DNA of 64,000 nucleotides from CAVRUH01 sp963822595 (GTDB lineage: Bacteria > Chlamydiota > Chlamydiia > Chlamydiales > Waddliaceae), in NCBI GenBank assembly GCA_963822595.1, contig CAWGIG010000001.1, forward strand, positions 124,001 to 188,000, given 5' to 3'. The position numbers and the translations under genes were made by a program. This document shows positions 17,088-26,006 of this stretch, piece after piece. Positions within the stretch are counted from its first letter, which is position 1. Each line of letters begins with the position of its first letter. Under the pieces are notes generated by a model. It had not been told where the DNA came from and did no database searches. It was given only the letters and a program-made list of their open reading frames with translations.

Positions 17088-17119
17088 AATACCATTCTTA
17101 CACAACAAAAACAAGTTAG
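17088..17119. repeat. 32-bp direct repeat, right copy
   Basis: Identical to 15950-15981. Beyond its right end the sequences differ (GCGTACC here, GTGAAAG at the left copy). The pair delimits the toxin-antitoxin segment. Confidence 0.9.
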
Positions 17120-17201
17120 CGTACCACTTGTAAGCCGTTCATCAAAAGCGGTCAGGCCTAGGGTGCGACAAATCTAAAGAAGAAAAAAGAAAAAAGACGC
17201 T

Positions 17202-17231
17202 TGACCAAAATTGTCATGATTCCATATAATG
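17202..17231 (+). promoter_or_regulatory. Promoter of the cupin-TetR-zinc ribbon cluster, with possible operator
   Basis: TTGACC (17202-17207), 18 bases, TATAAT (17226-17231). The spacer contains TGACCAAAATTGTCA, an imperfect palindrome. A related half (GTGACCAATTTT) lies just before the tetR start at about 17825. These are candidates for TetR autoregulation. Confidence 0.6.
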
Positions 17232-17283
17232 AGTAGCAACTCAATGAGTTATCACTTTTTATAATATGAAACATGAGGAAAAT

Positions 17284-17817
17284 ATGAATAAATTAGGAAA
17301 ACTATTAGCTATAACAAGTTTAGCGATTTTACCCCTGAGCGCTATAGAAATTCGCAAGCCGAATGACTACTTTCAATCAGTCCAATACAATTGGTCAGGT
17401 GAATATGATATAGAGGGAAAAAAAATTCCAGGAGAAACTCCCGAATGTATTGTTAAAGGACTCTACCACCCACAAGATGCAGACGTTCCACATAAAGATC
17501 CCTTTAGCATTATAAACTTTAACGTACTAGCGGGCGCACATCTCAACCCAGTACGCTTTAAAACAATTCACAATATCGTGTATATCACATCAGGAACGGG
17601 TGTATTAAAACTATATGACGAAACAGGCTCGCAGGTTATTGAAGAACATGCAGTAGAACCTGAGTATACAATCCATATTCCAGCGATGACCAGATATAGC
17701 TTTGTTAGCTCTATAGAGACTGACCTCAAAGGCATTATTTTTTCTTCGCCAGCATGGTTTATGGAAGATGAAGAATACGATTGGGATCTAGTTAAAATGA
17801 TATTTCCAGACAAATAA
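17284..17817 (+). CDS. Exported cupin-domain protein
   Basis: I take the ATG at 17284 as start because GAGG lies 5 bp before it and it begins a signal peptide (MNKLGKLLAITSLAILPLSA); an upstream ATG at 17266 lacks a site. The mature part is a small beta-barrel with cupin features: VLAGAHLNPVRFKTIHNIVYITSGTGVLKLYD, then IHIPAMTRYSFVSS. The first metal-binding histidine cluster is incomplete, so metal binding is uncertain. It is followed 26 bp later by a TetR gene. Confidence 0.65.
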   Translation: MNKLGKLLAITSLAILPLSAIEIRKPNDYFQSVQYNWSGEYDIEGKKIPGETPECIVKGLYHPQDADVPHKDPFSIINFNVLAGAHLNPVRFKTIHNIVYITSGTGVLKLYDETGSQVIEEHAVEPEYTIHIPAMTRYSFVSSIETDLKGIIFSSPAWFMEDEEYDWDLVKMIFPDK

Positions 17818-17843
17818 CAAAACCGTGACCAATTTTTTTTAAA

Positions 17844-18425
17844 ATGAAAATAAATAGACAAGAACAAAAACAACAAACCAAGGAAAAACTGCTTAAAACT
17901 GCCTTTGTGAAGTTTTCTAGCGGCGGGCTCCTGACAACAAAAACACTTGATATCGCCAAATCTGCAAATGTTTCTCATGGCGCCGTTTTTGCACACTTTC
18001 CGTCAAGAGATGCTCTCCTGCTAGCAGTAATTGACGAATTTGGAATGCAGCTTGGGATTCAATTTCAAAATCAGATGAAGCAAGGCACTATTGAAGAGGT
18101 ATTGACGACACATCTGAATGTATTGCGACAATGGGAACCCTTTTACACGCAACTCGTTATTTGCACACCTCATCTTCCGCAATACATTCGAACCTCTATT
18201 GTCAATATTCAATCCGGTATCGCTTATTATCTTGAGAAGGCGTTGGAAAATCATATTTTCACTCCTCAAGCCCCCTTATATTTAATAATGAATACCTGGC
18301 TTGCCCTAGTCCATTACTATTTGTGTAACCGAGAATTATTTTCCCCTAACGGCTCAGTCATCGAAGCAAAAGGGCCAGAATTAATCAAATTTTTTATTAA
18401 CTTAATTAACGGAGTATCAATATGA
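17844..18425 (+). CDS. TetR family transcriptional regulator
   Basis: The 193-residue protein has a TetR N-terminal DNA-binding domain: KEKLLKTAFVKFSSGG then TLDIAKSANVSHGAVFAHFPSRDALLLAVID, with the helix-turn-helix around residues 35-54. The C-terminal ligand domain is helical. Target genes are probably its neighbours, since the cupin gene precedes it and the zinc-ribbon gene overlaps its end by 4 bp (ATGA at 18422). The ligand is unknown. Confidence 0.88.
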   Translation: MKINRQEQKQQTKEKLLKTAFVKFSSGGLLTTKTLDIAKSANVSHGAVFAHFPSRDALLLAVIDEFGMQLGIQFQNQMKQGTIEEVLTTHLNVLRQWEPFYTQLVICTPHLPQYIRTSIVNIQSGIAYYLEKALENHIFTPQAPLYLIMNTWLALVHYYLCNRELFSPNGSVIEAKGPELIKFFINLINGVSI

Positions 18426-18673
18426 AAAAATGTGAATCGTGCACATCATGCGGGATGCCATTTCAGAAGCCAAGCGACCATGCCTTAGGCGATGAGATGA
18501 TTCCATACTGCGAACATTGTACAAAAGATGGCGTACTTAAATCCTATGAAGAGGTCCTAGAGGCCACAAAGGGATATTTCATGCACTCTCAGGGTGTTGA
18601 CCCCAGTGCCGCGCTCAAAATGGCAGATAGCTTATTAAAAAAACAGCCCGCCTGGCATAATCAAAAACAATAA
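18422..18673 (+). CDS. Putative zinc-ribbon protein (Zn_ribbon_2-like)
   Basis: An 83-residue protein with CESCTSCGMPFQKPSDHALGD near the start and YCEHCTKDG after it, the four-cysteine pattern of the CGMP-type zinc ribbon family. The rest is a helical tail (PSAALKMADSLLKKQPAW). Function of the family is unknown. It overlaps tetR by 4 bp, so the two are co-translated and this is probably part of the same response. Confidence 0.75.
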   Translation: MKKCESCTSCGMPFQKPSDHALGDEMIPYCEHCTKDGVLKSYEEVLEATKGYFMHSQGVDPSAALKMADSLLKKQPAWHNQKQ

Positions 18674-18725
18674 AGATATTAAAGTTGAAATTGAACATAC
18701 TGTCATGACTTTTTCATAGGATCAA

Positions 18726-19100
18726 CTAGAAATAATTATCCAAGCAATAATCACCTGTTGTGGGCGCAGGTTGTTTATTGTCTGTCAGGCGATAATAGTA
18801 AATCTCTAGATCGCATTTGTTGAAAATCCATCCATGGGGCACGCTATCATCAAAAAATACAAAATTATGGTCAGGTATTACAACATCCTCATTTCCATAT
18901 CGTAATCTTGCAGTTCCGCTATGTTTCACCAGAGCTACAAGAGGTCTATCGCCATTGGTGAAATATCGAGTATGGATCGGAAACTCTCCAGAGAATTCAA
19001 TTCTATTTTCAGTTGCAATCAACTGAATCTTCTGAAAACGGTTGAGAATATTTATTAAATTCTCTCTTGTGAATTCAATTACAATCGGACGTTCAATCAT
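18726..19100 (-). CDS. Small cupin-like protein
   Basis: A 124-residue all-beta protein. VIPDHNFVFFDDSVPHGWIF resembles the second cupin motif with its histidine; the first motif is weak (YFTNGDRPLVALVKHSG). It may be a small-molecule binding or tailoring protein. Its start overlaps the end of the methyltransferase gene by 4 bp, so the two form one unit. Exact function unknown. Confidence 0.55.
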   Translation of the reverse strand: MIERPIVIEFTRENLINILNRFQKIQLIATENRIEFSGEFPIHTRYFTNGDRPLVALVKHSGTARLRYGNEDVVIPDHNFVFFDDSVPHGWIFNKCDLEIYYYRLTDNKQPAPTTGDYCLDNYF

Positions 19101-19699
19101 GATGAATGCTTAGTGGGTTTTAAAACCATAAGAAAAAAAGATTGTTGCATTTTTTTTACCTCAATTTTGTGACTCTCAACTATTGTAAAATAAGGCGATA
19201 GTGATTCCTTAAGCTCACTTTCAGAAAACTTAGAGAAAAATCGTTCTTTCCCTTTTCCTGTAGGATCTTCATAACCTTCACCGTCTCCTTCGAGAAAACT
19301 AACAACAGCAACACCGTTAATGTCAAGTAGTTCAGATATTTTTTTTATTTGTGACGTCATCTCCGCTCGCGATATATGTATCAATGATGAAATTGCTAGG
19401 ATGACATCGTATTTTTGGTCAGTATAAAAATCCTGAAATCGAGTCACGAGAACATCTAACCCTTTTTTTCTAGCAATTTCAGCAGGACTTTTTGCGGGTT
19501 CTAAACATGTAATATGATGTCCTAAATGAGATATCCATAAAGCTAAAGCACCCGCTCCAGAACCAATTTCAAGAATCTGACAACCTGGCTTAGATACATA
19601 TTTCAAGACTAAATTAGGTAACAGATCCTCAAATGGAATTTTATCGAAGGATTCGGCATAAGCATTGTAGAATTCATTATTTATTGAATCAAAACTCAT
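19097..19699 (-). CDS. Class I SAM-dependent methyltransferase
   Basis: The 200-residue protein has the SAM-binding motif ILEIGSGAGALALWISHLGH, the acidic loop CLEPAKSPAEIARKKG, and motif YDVILAISSLIHISR. It belongs to the small-molecule methyltransferases (UbiE/Tam-like group); the substrate cannot be told. It is followed by the overlapping cupin-like gene. Confidence 0.85.
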   Translation of the reverse strand: MSFDSINNEFYNAYAESFDKIPFEDLLPNLVLKYVSKPGCQILEIGSGAGALALWISHLGHHITCLEPAKSPAEIARKKGLDVLVTRFQDFYTDQKYDVILAISSLIHISRAEMTSQIKKISELLDINGVAVVSFLEGDGEGYEDPTGKGKERFFSKFSESELKESLSPYFTIVESHKIEVKKMQQSFFLMVLKPTKHSS

Positions 19700-19853
19700 T
19701 TACTCGTTCTCTTGATTTGTCATTGCCATAAGAAAATTCCTCATTGTAAAACATAAAAATATACCGATTTATTACTTTCTACTCAAACATAATCAAAATA
19801 AAGGACGGTGAGAATCAGAGCTACCATAGATACAAGGTCTGACTCTTTTCCCA

Positions 19854-21083
19854 TCAATATAGATAACCCCAGGCAAGGGAAAGAGCGTTATATTTCTTCA
19901 TAGAGGAGAACTTTCCTCCTCCGATTTGCTGAGGCATGTAACCGGATTGATGATTGTCAAAACCGTGCGAGATGGTTAGGAAAAAATCATTATGATGGTA
20001 GTTGTAATTAACTCCAAAGGTGATAAGGTCATAGAATATCTGTCGAGTATAGCTGCGAGATATAATGTAGGGAGATTTTCTACGAAGCTTGATGCGATGG
20101 GAAAGGCCCGAACCAAGCGACAGGTTATCATTAACCTTGTAACCAATGCCAAGATTGATAAGGGTTGCATCTTGCAGACCCGTGCCGGGAGACTTATGGG
20201 ACCCACGCTTGTTGGGATTCAATTGACCATTTGGCAAAATTGAGTTATTGGCATTGGGAAGACTTCCAAAACCTGTCCAAAGGACTTCCAAGCGTCCTGC
20301 CAACTTTTCCGTAAACTTATAAGTGAATCCACCGCCAAGTGTTGGAGGAATGTAATTTTTAGCATGATGAGGCTCGTACCCTCGATATCTCCTGAATTGT
20401 CCAACATGGCTTTTTTTAATAAAAGCAAGGCCAAAAGCAAGGGACTTGCTGATATTCCATCTCCATCCAAGCGTTAGGCCAAGCCCCTTAGAATGATCTG
20501 TTCCGTTGTTTGTCACATGTCCGGGTGAAACAGATCTTAGAGGATTATCTGCGTGTTGAAAGCCTTTGCGAAGATAAGACAAATAAAAATAATCGAACGA
20601 AAAGCCTATAGAATTATTTTCATTAAGTTTCCATGAGAATATAGAGGAAATGACTTGAGTTTTAGATTCTAAATGAATGGGGGTTGTGCCAATAAGTGGA
20701 ACTGGTTCTTTAGTGCGAACTTTTACATAGCCCGGTGTTTTGTAGATCGCAAGACTGAACGAGCATTCATAATCTTTGATTATAAATTGTTTATGAATAG
20801 CTGCATCTTCCGTTGTGATATACCTGGCTTTGTAGGTCTGATTAACTGTTCCGGGATTGAATAGAGGGTTGTTATCTTTGTTGTTCAGGGTGGACTTTTG
20901 GTTAACGATAAATATGCCTACATCAAACCGATCTTTGATCCAAACAGCGTTTGCTGGATTGACTACACCGGCAAAAGCGTTATGCCCCCCTGAGATGGAA
21001 TTAGGGCGTCCTCCAGCCACCATTGCATAGACTGTGGTGGTAATCAAGTTTAAAGCGATCAGAAAATAAAGGAAACAGTTCAT
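19854..21083 (-). CDS. FadL/OmpP1-family outer-membrane transporter
   Basis: A 409-residue barrel protein with a signal peptide (MNCFLYFLIALNLITTTVYA). The mature N-terminus GGRPNSISGGHNAFAGVVNPANAVW fits the FadL hatch region, where the NPA motif is diagnostic. Alternating strands continue to a C-terminal ..AWGYLY with terminal aromatics. FadL proteins carry long-chain fatty acids or other hydrophobic compounds through the outer membrane. For an intracellular bacterium that could mean host lipids; this is inference. Confidence 0.8.
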   Translation of the reverse strand: MNCFLYFLIALNLITTTVYAMVAGGRPNSISGGHNAFAGVVNPANAVWIKDRFDVGIFIVNQKSTLNNKDNNPLFNPGTVNQTYKARYITTEDAAIHKQFIIKDYECSFSLAIYKTPGYVKVRTKEPVPLIGTTPIHLESKTQVISSIFSWKLNENNSIGFSFDYFYLSYLRKGFQHADNPLRSVSPGHVTNNGTDHSKGLGLTLGWRWNISKSLAFGLAFIKKSHVGQFRRYRGYEPHHAKNYIPPTLGGGFTYKFTEKLAGRLEVLWTGFGSLPNANNSILPNGQLNPNKRGSHKSPGTGLQDATLINLGIGYKVNDNLSLGSGLSHRIKLRRKSPYIISRSYTRQIFYDLITFGVNYNYHHNDFFLTISHGFDNHQSGYMPQQIGGGKFSSMKKYNALSLAWGYLY

Positions 21084-21222
21084 AGATTTCTAATCTACAA
21101 TGTTAATTAAAATCTGGCAACAGACATATCGAAAAAAATCAAACATCGAAGCGAGACCTTGCCCTAGCGAGCGTTAGCGAGCGCAGGCCTTCTGCATATA
21201 TGAAAAACCGCCAAACATGAGT

Positions 21223-21260
21223 GGCATTCGGGCATTTGCTAAAGCAAATTCCCGAATGCC
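21223..21260. repeat. Inverted repeat (18-bp arms) between divergent genes
   Basis: GGCATTCGGGCATTTGCT and AGCAAATTCCCGAATGCC pair around AA with one mismatch. It lies between the divergent FadL gene and the 21350 gene, so a terminator role is unlikely. Nearby sequence is also repetitive (GCGAGCGTTAGCGAGCGCAGG). Confidence 0.8.
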
Positions 21261-21349
21261 AGGCCTCATACTTTTTTTACTTTTTTGCTTTTTATTTCCA
21301 AAATTTATATAATTTCTGCGTTAAATTAACTATTAAATAAGGAAAAAAA

Positions 21350-21913
21350 ATGAACATAATTTTTGAATATGATTTAGATCAACGATATAAAAATATCGAA
21401 AGTATGGGGGATTGGAAGCAGAAAGGCCAAGAATCTACTGATCTTGCAGAAGACTATTTAAAAAAGGGTTGTCTAGAGAAAGCCTTTAATATCTTTACTA
21501 AACCGTGGGTGGGTAGTGCTGCAAAGATAAGAGGTGTAAGAGAATTTTTCTGGTTAGGTGAAAAGGAAAAAGCATGTCAGATCTTGGATAAAATTGAGGA
21601 TAATATTCAGGTGATCATAATAGCCCAGGAATACCTTTCAAATGACGAAGTTACTCTGATCACAATCATTAAAAAAATTTCCAGTTCAGCATTTTATTGC
21701 CAATTGGTAAAAACAGGACTTGCTAAACAACATGATATATCAAAGGTAAATTGTAATGTGATAGACGCCTTTTATAACAAACTTGCGCAAGACTGTTTTA
21801 GGAATGTAAAATTGGGTTTTTCTCAAATTAGGGCACAAGTAATACTACAAGAAATCCAACGAAAAGCAACTGAGGAGGCAACTATAAGAGCTTTTATGCG
21901 TCTCAAAAAATGA
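21350..21913 (+). CDS. Unassigned helical protein (TPR-like)
   Basis: The 187-residue protein has paired helices spaced as in tetratricopeptide repeats (LAEDYLKKGCLEKAFNIF and FFWLGEKEKACQILDKI). No catalytic motif, signal peptide or membrane segment is visible. AAGGAAAAAAA before the ATG is a fair ribosome site. It could be a protein-binding scaffold or effector. Confidence 0.65.
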   Translation: MNIIFEYDLDQRYKNIESMGDWKQKGQESTDLAEDYLKKGCLEKAFNIFTKPWVGSAAKIRGVREFFWLGEKEKACQILDKIEDNIQVIIIAQEYLSNDEVTLITIIKKISSSAFYCQLVKTGLAKQHDISKVNCNVIDAFYNKLAQDCFRNVKLGFSQIRAQVILQEIQRKATEEATIRAFMRLKK

Positions 21914-22028
21914 GACAATAAGGACCACCCGGCGCAAGCCGTTGCAGTCCATTGCCGTAAATTCTTATGCTTGATTAAGACATTAAAATAATATATAGAG
22001 TAAGAAGGTATCCAAACAAGGTAGAAAA

Positions 22029-23029
22029 ATGAAATATAGAAAGTTAGGTAAGAATGGACCAAAAGTATCTGCTTTGGGACTTGGATGTATGGGGATGTGC
22101 CGAATATATGGCCCTGCGGATGAAAAATCTGGATTTGAAGTCATTCACAAGGCCTATGAAAATGCGGAATCAGTTTTTTGATACTGCTGATATGTATGGA
22201 AAAGGGAATAACGAAATCCTCTTGGGAAAAGCAACAAAATCCTTCCGAGATAAAATTATTATCGCAACAAAGTGTGGCATCGAAAGAATCGGCGATGACA
22301 TGCGATTTAACAATACCCCTGAGTACATTAAAAAAGCTTGCCATGCAAGTTTAAAGCATCTAGAAATCGATGTCATCGATGTGTACTATCTTCATCGATA
22401 TAATGCCGAAACGGCTATAGAAATTTCTATGGAAGCCATGGCCAATCTCATTAATGAAGGGAAAATTCGTTACGTTGGATTATCTGAAGTGGATGGAGAC
22501 ATCATAGAAAGAGCCTATCAAGTATTGGGAGATTCTCTTGTTGCAGTACAATCAGAGTACTCTATCGTCAATCGCAAAGCAGCCGAAGTTGCCCTGCCTA
22601 CATGTAGAAAATTAGGAATATCTTTTGTACCGTTCAGCCCCATAGCACGTGGTCTCCTTTCTGGAAAAATAACGGACATAAAGTTTTACCCAAAGCCAAG
22701 CTTATGACTTTCGCAAAGACCATCCTCAATTTCAGCCCGATACATATAAACGAATATGCATTTGGTAGAGGCAATCAGCAAAATCGCAAGCAAGAAAAGT
22801 TGTACACCGGCGCAGTTATCCCTTGCCTGGCTATTGGCACAAGGAGAAGATATCGTGCCTATTCCAGGCATTAAAAGATTGAACATATCTCCTCGAGAAT
22901 ATCGGTTCATTGGATATTGATTTGACAAAAGAAGACCTGGATGCCATAGAGAAAGCCATTCGCGATAACCCTGTAGAAGACAAGCGCTTTCCCGAAGGGA
23001 TTTTGAATCAGGCATATCTGAAGTTTTAA
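22029..23029 (+). pseudogene. Aldo/keto reductase with about four frameshifts
   Basis: It begins MKYRKLGKNGPKVSALGLGCMGM, a typical aldo/keto reductase start. FFDTADMYGKGNNEILLGKA has the catalytic Asp/Tyr region, and the ..YYLHRY.. segment has the catalytic His. The end reads LSLAWLLAQGEDIVPIPGIKRL and LTKEDLDAIEKA. Frame breaks lie near 22170, 22700, 22750 and 22895, so no full product can be made. The intact version would be about 330 residues and NADPH-dependent. The number of breaks argues for real decay more than sequencing error. Confidence 0.85.
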
Positions 23030-23104
23030 TTTCGTCAAATCTTTATAAAATCTTTAAACTATTTTAGTATAATTAAAGTTTAAATTAATAAAATGGTTTT
23101 TTAA

Positions 23105-24541
23105 ATGGATTATTCGACAATTCTATTTTCAAGGGAGCATTTAGCGCAGCCTTTTACAATAAGGCTTAAAGATCATAATCTATCCATCACCGATAAAAAA
23201 GCGCAGACCATTGCTTTGTCAATCATCGTAGGGATATTCACTGCAGTTTTAGGTGGAATCGTTCTTCTTTACTGCTTAACTGCTTATCATAAATTTAATC
23301 ACATAAAGCAAAATGAAAAAATAATATCTAACGGCTTTGGTGAATTTATCGTCTACAAAAAATTGAAAGATGGTACACAAGAACCTATCTCAGAAGAAAT
23401 TCATGAACAAGTTTATGATATTCTTTTACAACATGCTCCGTCTTCATTTCAATCAGCAGACTCAAAAGAGGTTTGGATAAACCAATTTGAAAAGCGTGAA
23501 GATATCATTCTTCAAAAAGTAAAAGAGATTGATCCTGATATAGAAATTACTTTTATTCCTAGAACCCTTTATGAGTTAATGTTGATTCATGAATGTATTG
23601 AAGAGGATCTACAAGCAAAAAGCATATGCGAAGCTTTGTCACCTATGGAGCAACAATTACTTCAATATCCAAAGTTTAATCTCAGGTTGTTTAAGAACTG
23701 TTCAAACGACGAAATTCTTGGATTCCAAAATGATATAAGATCCAAACAGAAGCAAAGAAACTGCTGGCACCTTTGCTATTTTGATGATGTTGGTGACGAC
23801 AAATGCAAAGAAGTAAAAGCCGTTGCTTATCGAATAAACCAAGTAGCTGCAAAAAAACTAGGTTCTAATACGGGAGCGTTGAGTTATCAGAAGATTTCTG
23901 AACTCGCTGAAAGTGAGCTTGATTATTTAAAAAAATATTACCAGGATTGCCAAGTTACTTCACAACGTATTTTTAGTACTGCCCACCCTGGGCCAACATC
24001 GAATTTTGGTTACGAATCGTATGGCGGCATCAAGCCTACAGGTATCCGTAATGATGAAGATGCTAAAATCATTCGTAATGCTATTGCCTTGGAATGTAGC
24101 GAAATTGCCAAGAAGAATGTCTTTATCTATCGCGGGGGAACATTTAAAAACGATACACCCTATCGGAATAGCGATAAAAACTCCCCATTTTCTCTATCTT
24201 ATGGAACGAGCTTATTTGCAGGAATAATGTATGACGGAGGGGCAACACCTTTCCATTTCATGAGAAAAGATAAGCAAGATGCTTATGCTATAAAAATACC
24301 TTTTGAAGAACTCCAGGAGTCACCTTTTTTTACGCCTCTCACTCATCCTGTATGTCAGTTATTTGGGGATGGAGAAATCTTCCATGCTCGATCTAAGGTC
24401 TGGAAAGGTGTAATTTCAACGCCCTCAGGAATCCAACAGGGAGAAACACGCTGGGAACATTTAAAAACTGATATAGAACGAAGTGAATTAGTGAAAAACT
24501 TTCAAGGATACTATAAGAAAAATGCGGTATTTCTAAAATAA
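23105..24541 (+). CDS. Membrane-anchored protein with possible ADP-ribosyltransferase-like domain
   Basis: A 478-residue protein with one strong membrane helix near residues 37-60 (ALSIIVGIFTAVLGGIVLLY) and a large C-terminal soluble part. About residues 340-440 resemble the R-S-E type ADP-ribosyltransferase layout: NVFIYRGG (Arg), SLSYGTSLFAG (Ser-x-Ser strand) about 25 residues on, and a late GDGEIFHARSKVWKG with a glutamate where the catalytic Glu would be. Spacing is plausible but no close relative is recognised, and only one acidic residue is at the expected site. If true, this would be a host-targeting or immunity enzyme. The fold call is inference; the gene itself is solid. Confidence 0.7.
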   Translation: MDYSTILFSREHLAQPFTIRLKDHNLSITDKKAQTIALSIIVGIFTAVLGGIVLLYCLTAYHKFNHIKQNEKIISNGFGEFIVYKKLKDGTQEPISEEIHEQVYDILLQHAPSSFQSADSKEVWINQFEKREDIILQKVKEIDPDIEITFIPRTLYELMLIHECIEEDLQAKSICEALSPMEQQLLQYPKFNLRLFKNCSNDEILGFQNDIRSKQKQRNCWHLCYFDDVGDDKCKEVKAVAYRINQVAAKKLGSNTGALSYQKISELAESELDYLKKYYQDCQVTSQRIFSTAHPGPTSNFGYESYGGIKPTGIRNDEDAKIIRNAIALECSEIAKKNVFIYRGGTFKNDTPYRNSDKNSPFSLSYGTSLFAGIMYDGGATPFHFMRKDKQDAYAIKIPFEELQESPFFTPLTHPVCQLFGDGEIFHARSKVWKGVISTPSGIQQGETRWEHLKTDIERSELVKNFQGYYKKNAVFLK

Positions 24542-24566
24542 TAGCAAATTTGATCCTTTTTGGTTT

Positions 24567-26006
24567 TTACCTTGTAAAGACCCGTCCTTTAGGTCCATCA
24601 CCTTCACGTAGCACACCTTTGGAATGTAGAAGTTCCACAGCCTCAGCTGAATCCTTCACTTTAGAAGCACTACGCGCTAACATTTCTTCTTCAAATTCAG
24701 TTAGTACAATTTCTCTCAATCCGGTTTCTCTCCATTTAGACAAGGGAGTACATGCTATTGAAATGTTACGAGCCAGCGCCAGTGCATCCAACAGAGCCTG
24801 ATTTGCACCTTGTCCTTTAAATGGACTCATAGGGTGAGCTGCATCTCCAATCAAAGTAACTGCCCCAGCTTTTTCCAATAATTCCGACTTGAGTAATTCT
24901 CGGTCGTACACGGGATAACCTGAAATTTGTGCCGGTAGGGTTGCTGATAAAATTTGAGGAATGGGCTTATGCCACTGTGTTCTACGACACGCTTCTTCTT
25001 TAAGTGCCTGAGCTCCTTGTGCACTCAAGGCCTTAGCTTCTTCTTCGGGCATAGGGAAACTAAGTTGCCACATTACCGAGTCTAACGAGTAAGGCATCAT
25101 GTAGATTCGCTCATGGCCATTGACGGTTTGAAACACGGTGGCTGAGTCGAGCAAAGAACTCTCAACACCCTTAAGAGCCTCTAAAGAACAAATACCCAAA
25201 ATGACCACATAACCCAGGTAACGTAAAGGAGTAATATCCTCACCAATCAACAAGCTGCGCACAACACTACGAATACCATCGGCACCCACCACCAAATCTG
25301 CCTTGGCATTCTTCATCTCTCCGTTAACTTGAAAGCTTAGCTCAACACTTTTATCTTCACATTGTTTAAAACAAACTAAGCGGTGCCCCCACTGCACGGC
25401 ATCATGGTCGCCCAATTGCTCAAGCAACGCTAAGCGCAAGGCCTGTCGCGGGATATGCACATTTATACGCTTTGGAGACTTTTTAATGTTTGAATGCGTC
25501 CTCATTCCCCATTCAATAATTTCTTTTCCTTCTGTAGTATGCACCACATGGCGTGTGGAATTACCCCCGTCTTTTAAAGAGAAAAGACCCAATCCTTTAA
25601 TTGCGTTACTTGCTTGTTGCAAGGTAAGTCCGTAGCCCTGAGCTCGTGCATCGAAGCTGCTATCGCGCTCATAAAGGGTAAATGGAATGCCACGATGCAA
25701 ACAAGCTACAGCCAGCGCCACGCCTCCTATACCTGCACCAATAATTGCTACATGTGGATAGTTTTCTGAATCTGCTATGGGGTGACTAGTAGCAGGAATC
25801 AAGCCAGATCCACTGCAATTATCGCATAAATATTGAGTAATCTTAGGGCGAACCGAAGCCTTTCCTTCACCCTGAGTTTTTTCAAATTCATTAATTGCTA
25901 TTTGGTAGCGGAGTCTCGCTTTCTTGCGGAGCTTCAAGTTTTTTTTGCCGCGTCCATAACATTTCGGACAAATAGTCCAGTAAGCCTCTTTATTTTCCAC
26001 TTTCAA
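24567..26006 (-). CDS. FAD-dependent monooxygenase with N-terminal DnaJ-type zinc finger
   Basis: A 479-residue protein. Residues 14-66 hold CPKCYGRG and CDNCSGSG, the CxxCxGxG pair of the DnaJ zinc-finger. From about 88 comes a UbiH/PHBH-type flavoprotein: dinucleotide fold IIGAGIGGVALAVACL, the middle LVVGADGIRSVVRS motif, and GDAAHPMSPFKGQGANQALLDALALA near the flavin ribityl. It hydroxylates an aromatic or similar substrate with NAD(P)H and O2. The fusion is unusual: the zinc finger may bind a partner or substrate protein. Its start overlaps the end of the upstream gene by 4 bp. Confidence 0.85.
   Translation of the reverse strand: MKVENKEAYWTICPKCYGRGKKNLKLRKKARLRYQIAINEFEKTQGEGKASVRPKITQYLCDNCSGSGLIPATSHPIADSENYPHVAIIGAGIGGVALAVACLHRGIPFTLYERDSSFDARAQGYGLTLQQASNAIKGLGLFSLKDGGNSTRHVVHTTEGKEIIEWGMRTHSNIKKSPKRINVHIPRQALRLALLEQLGDHDAVQWGHRLVCFKQCEDKSVELSFQVNGEMKNAKADLVVGADGIRSVVRSLLIGEDITPLRYLGYVVILGICSLEALKGVESSLLDSATVFQTVNGHERIYMMPYSLDSVMWQLSFPMPEEEAKALSAQGAQALKEEACRRTQWHKPIPQILSATLPAQISGYPVYDRELLKSELLEKAGAVTLIGDAAHPMSPFKGQGANQALLDALALARNISIACTPLSKWRETGLREIVLTEFEEEMLARSASKVKDSAEAVELLHSKGVLREGDGPKGRVFTR

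Noticed and set aside
15005..17120. Integrated prophage or island with att repeat at tRNA-Asn
   Set aside because: No integrase gene and no second copy of the tRNA 3' end were found in the window, so integration at this tRNA is not supported.
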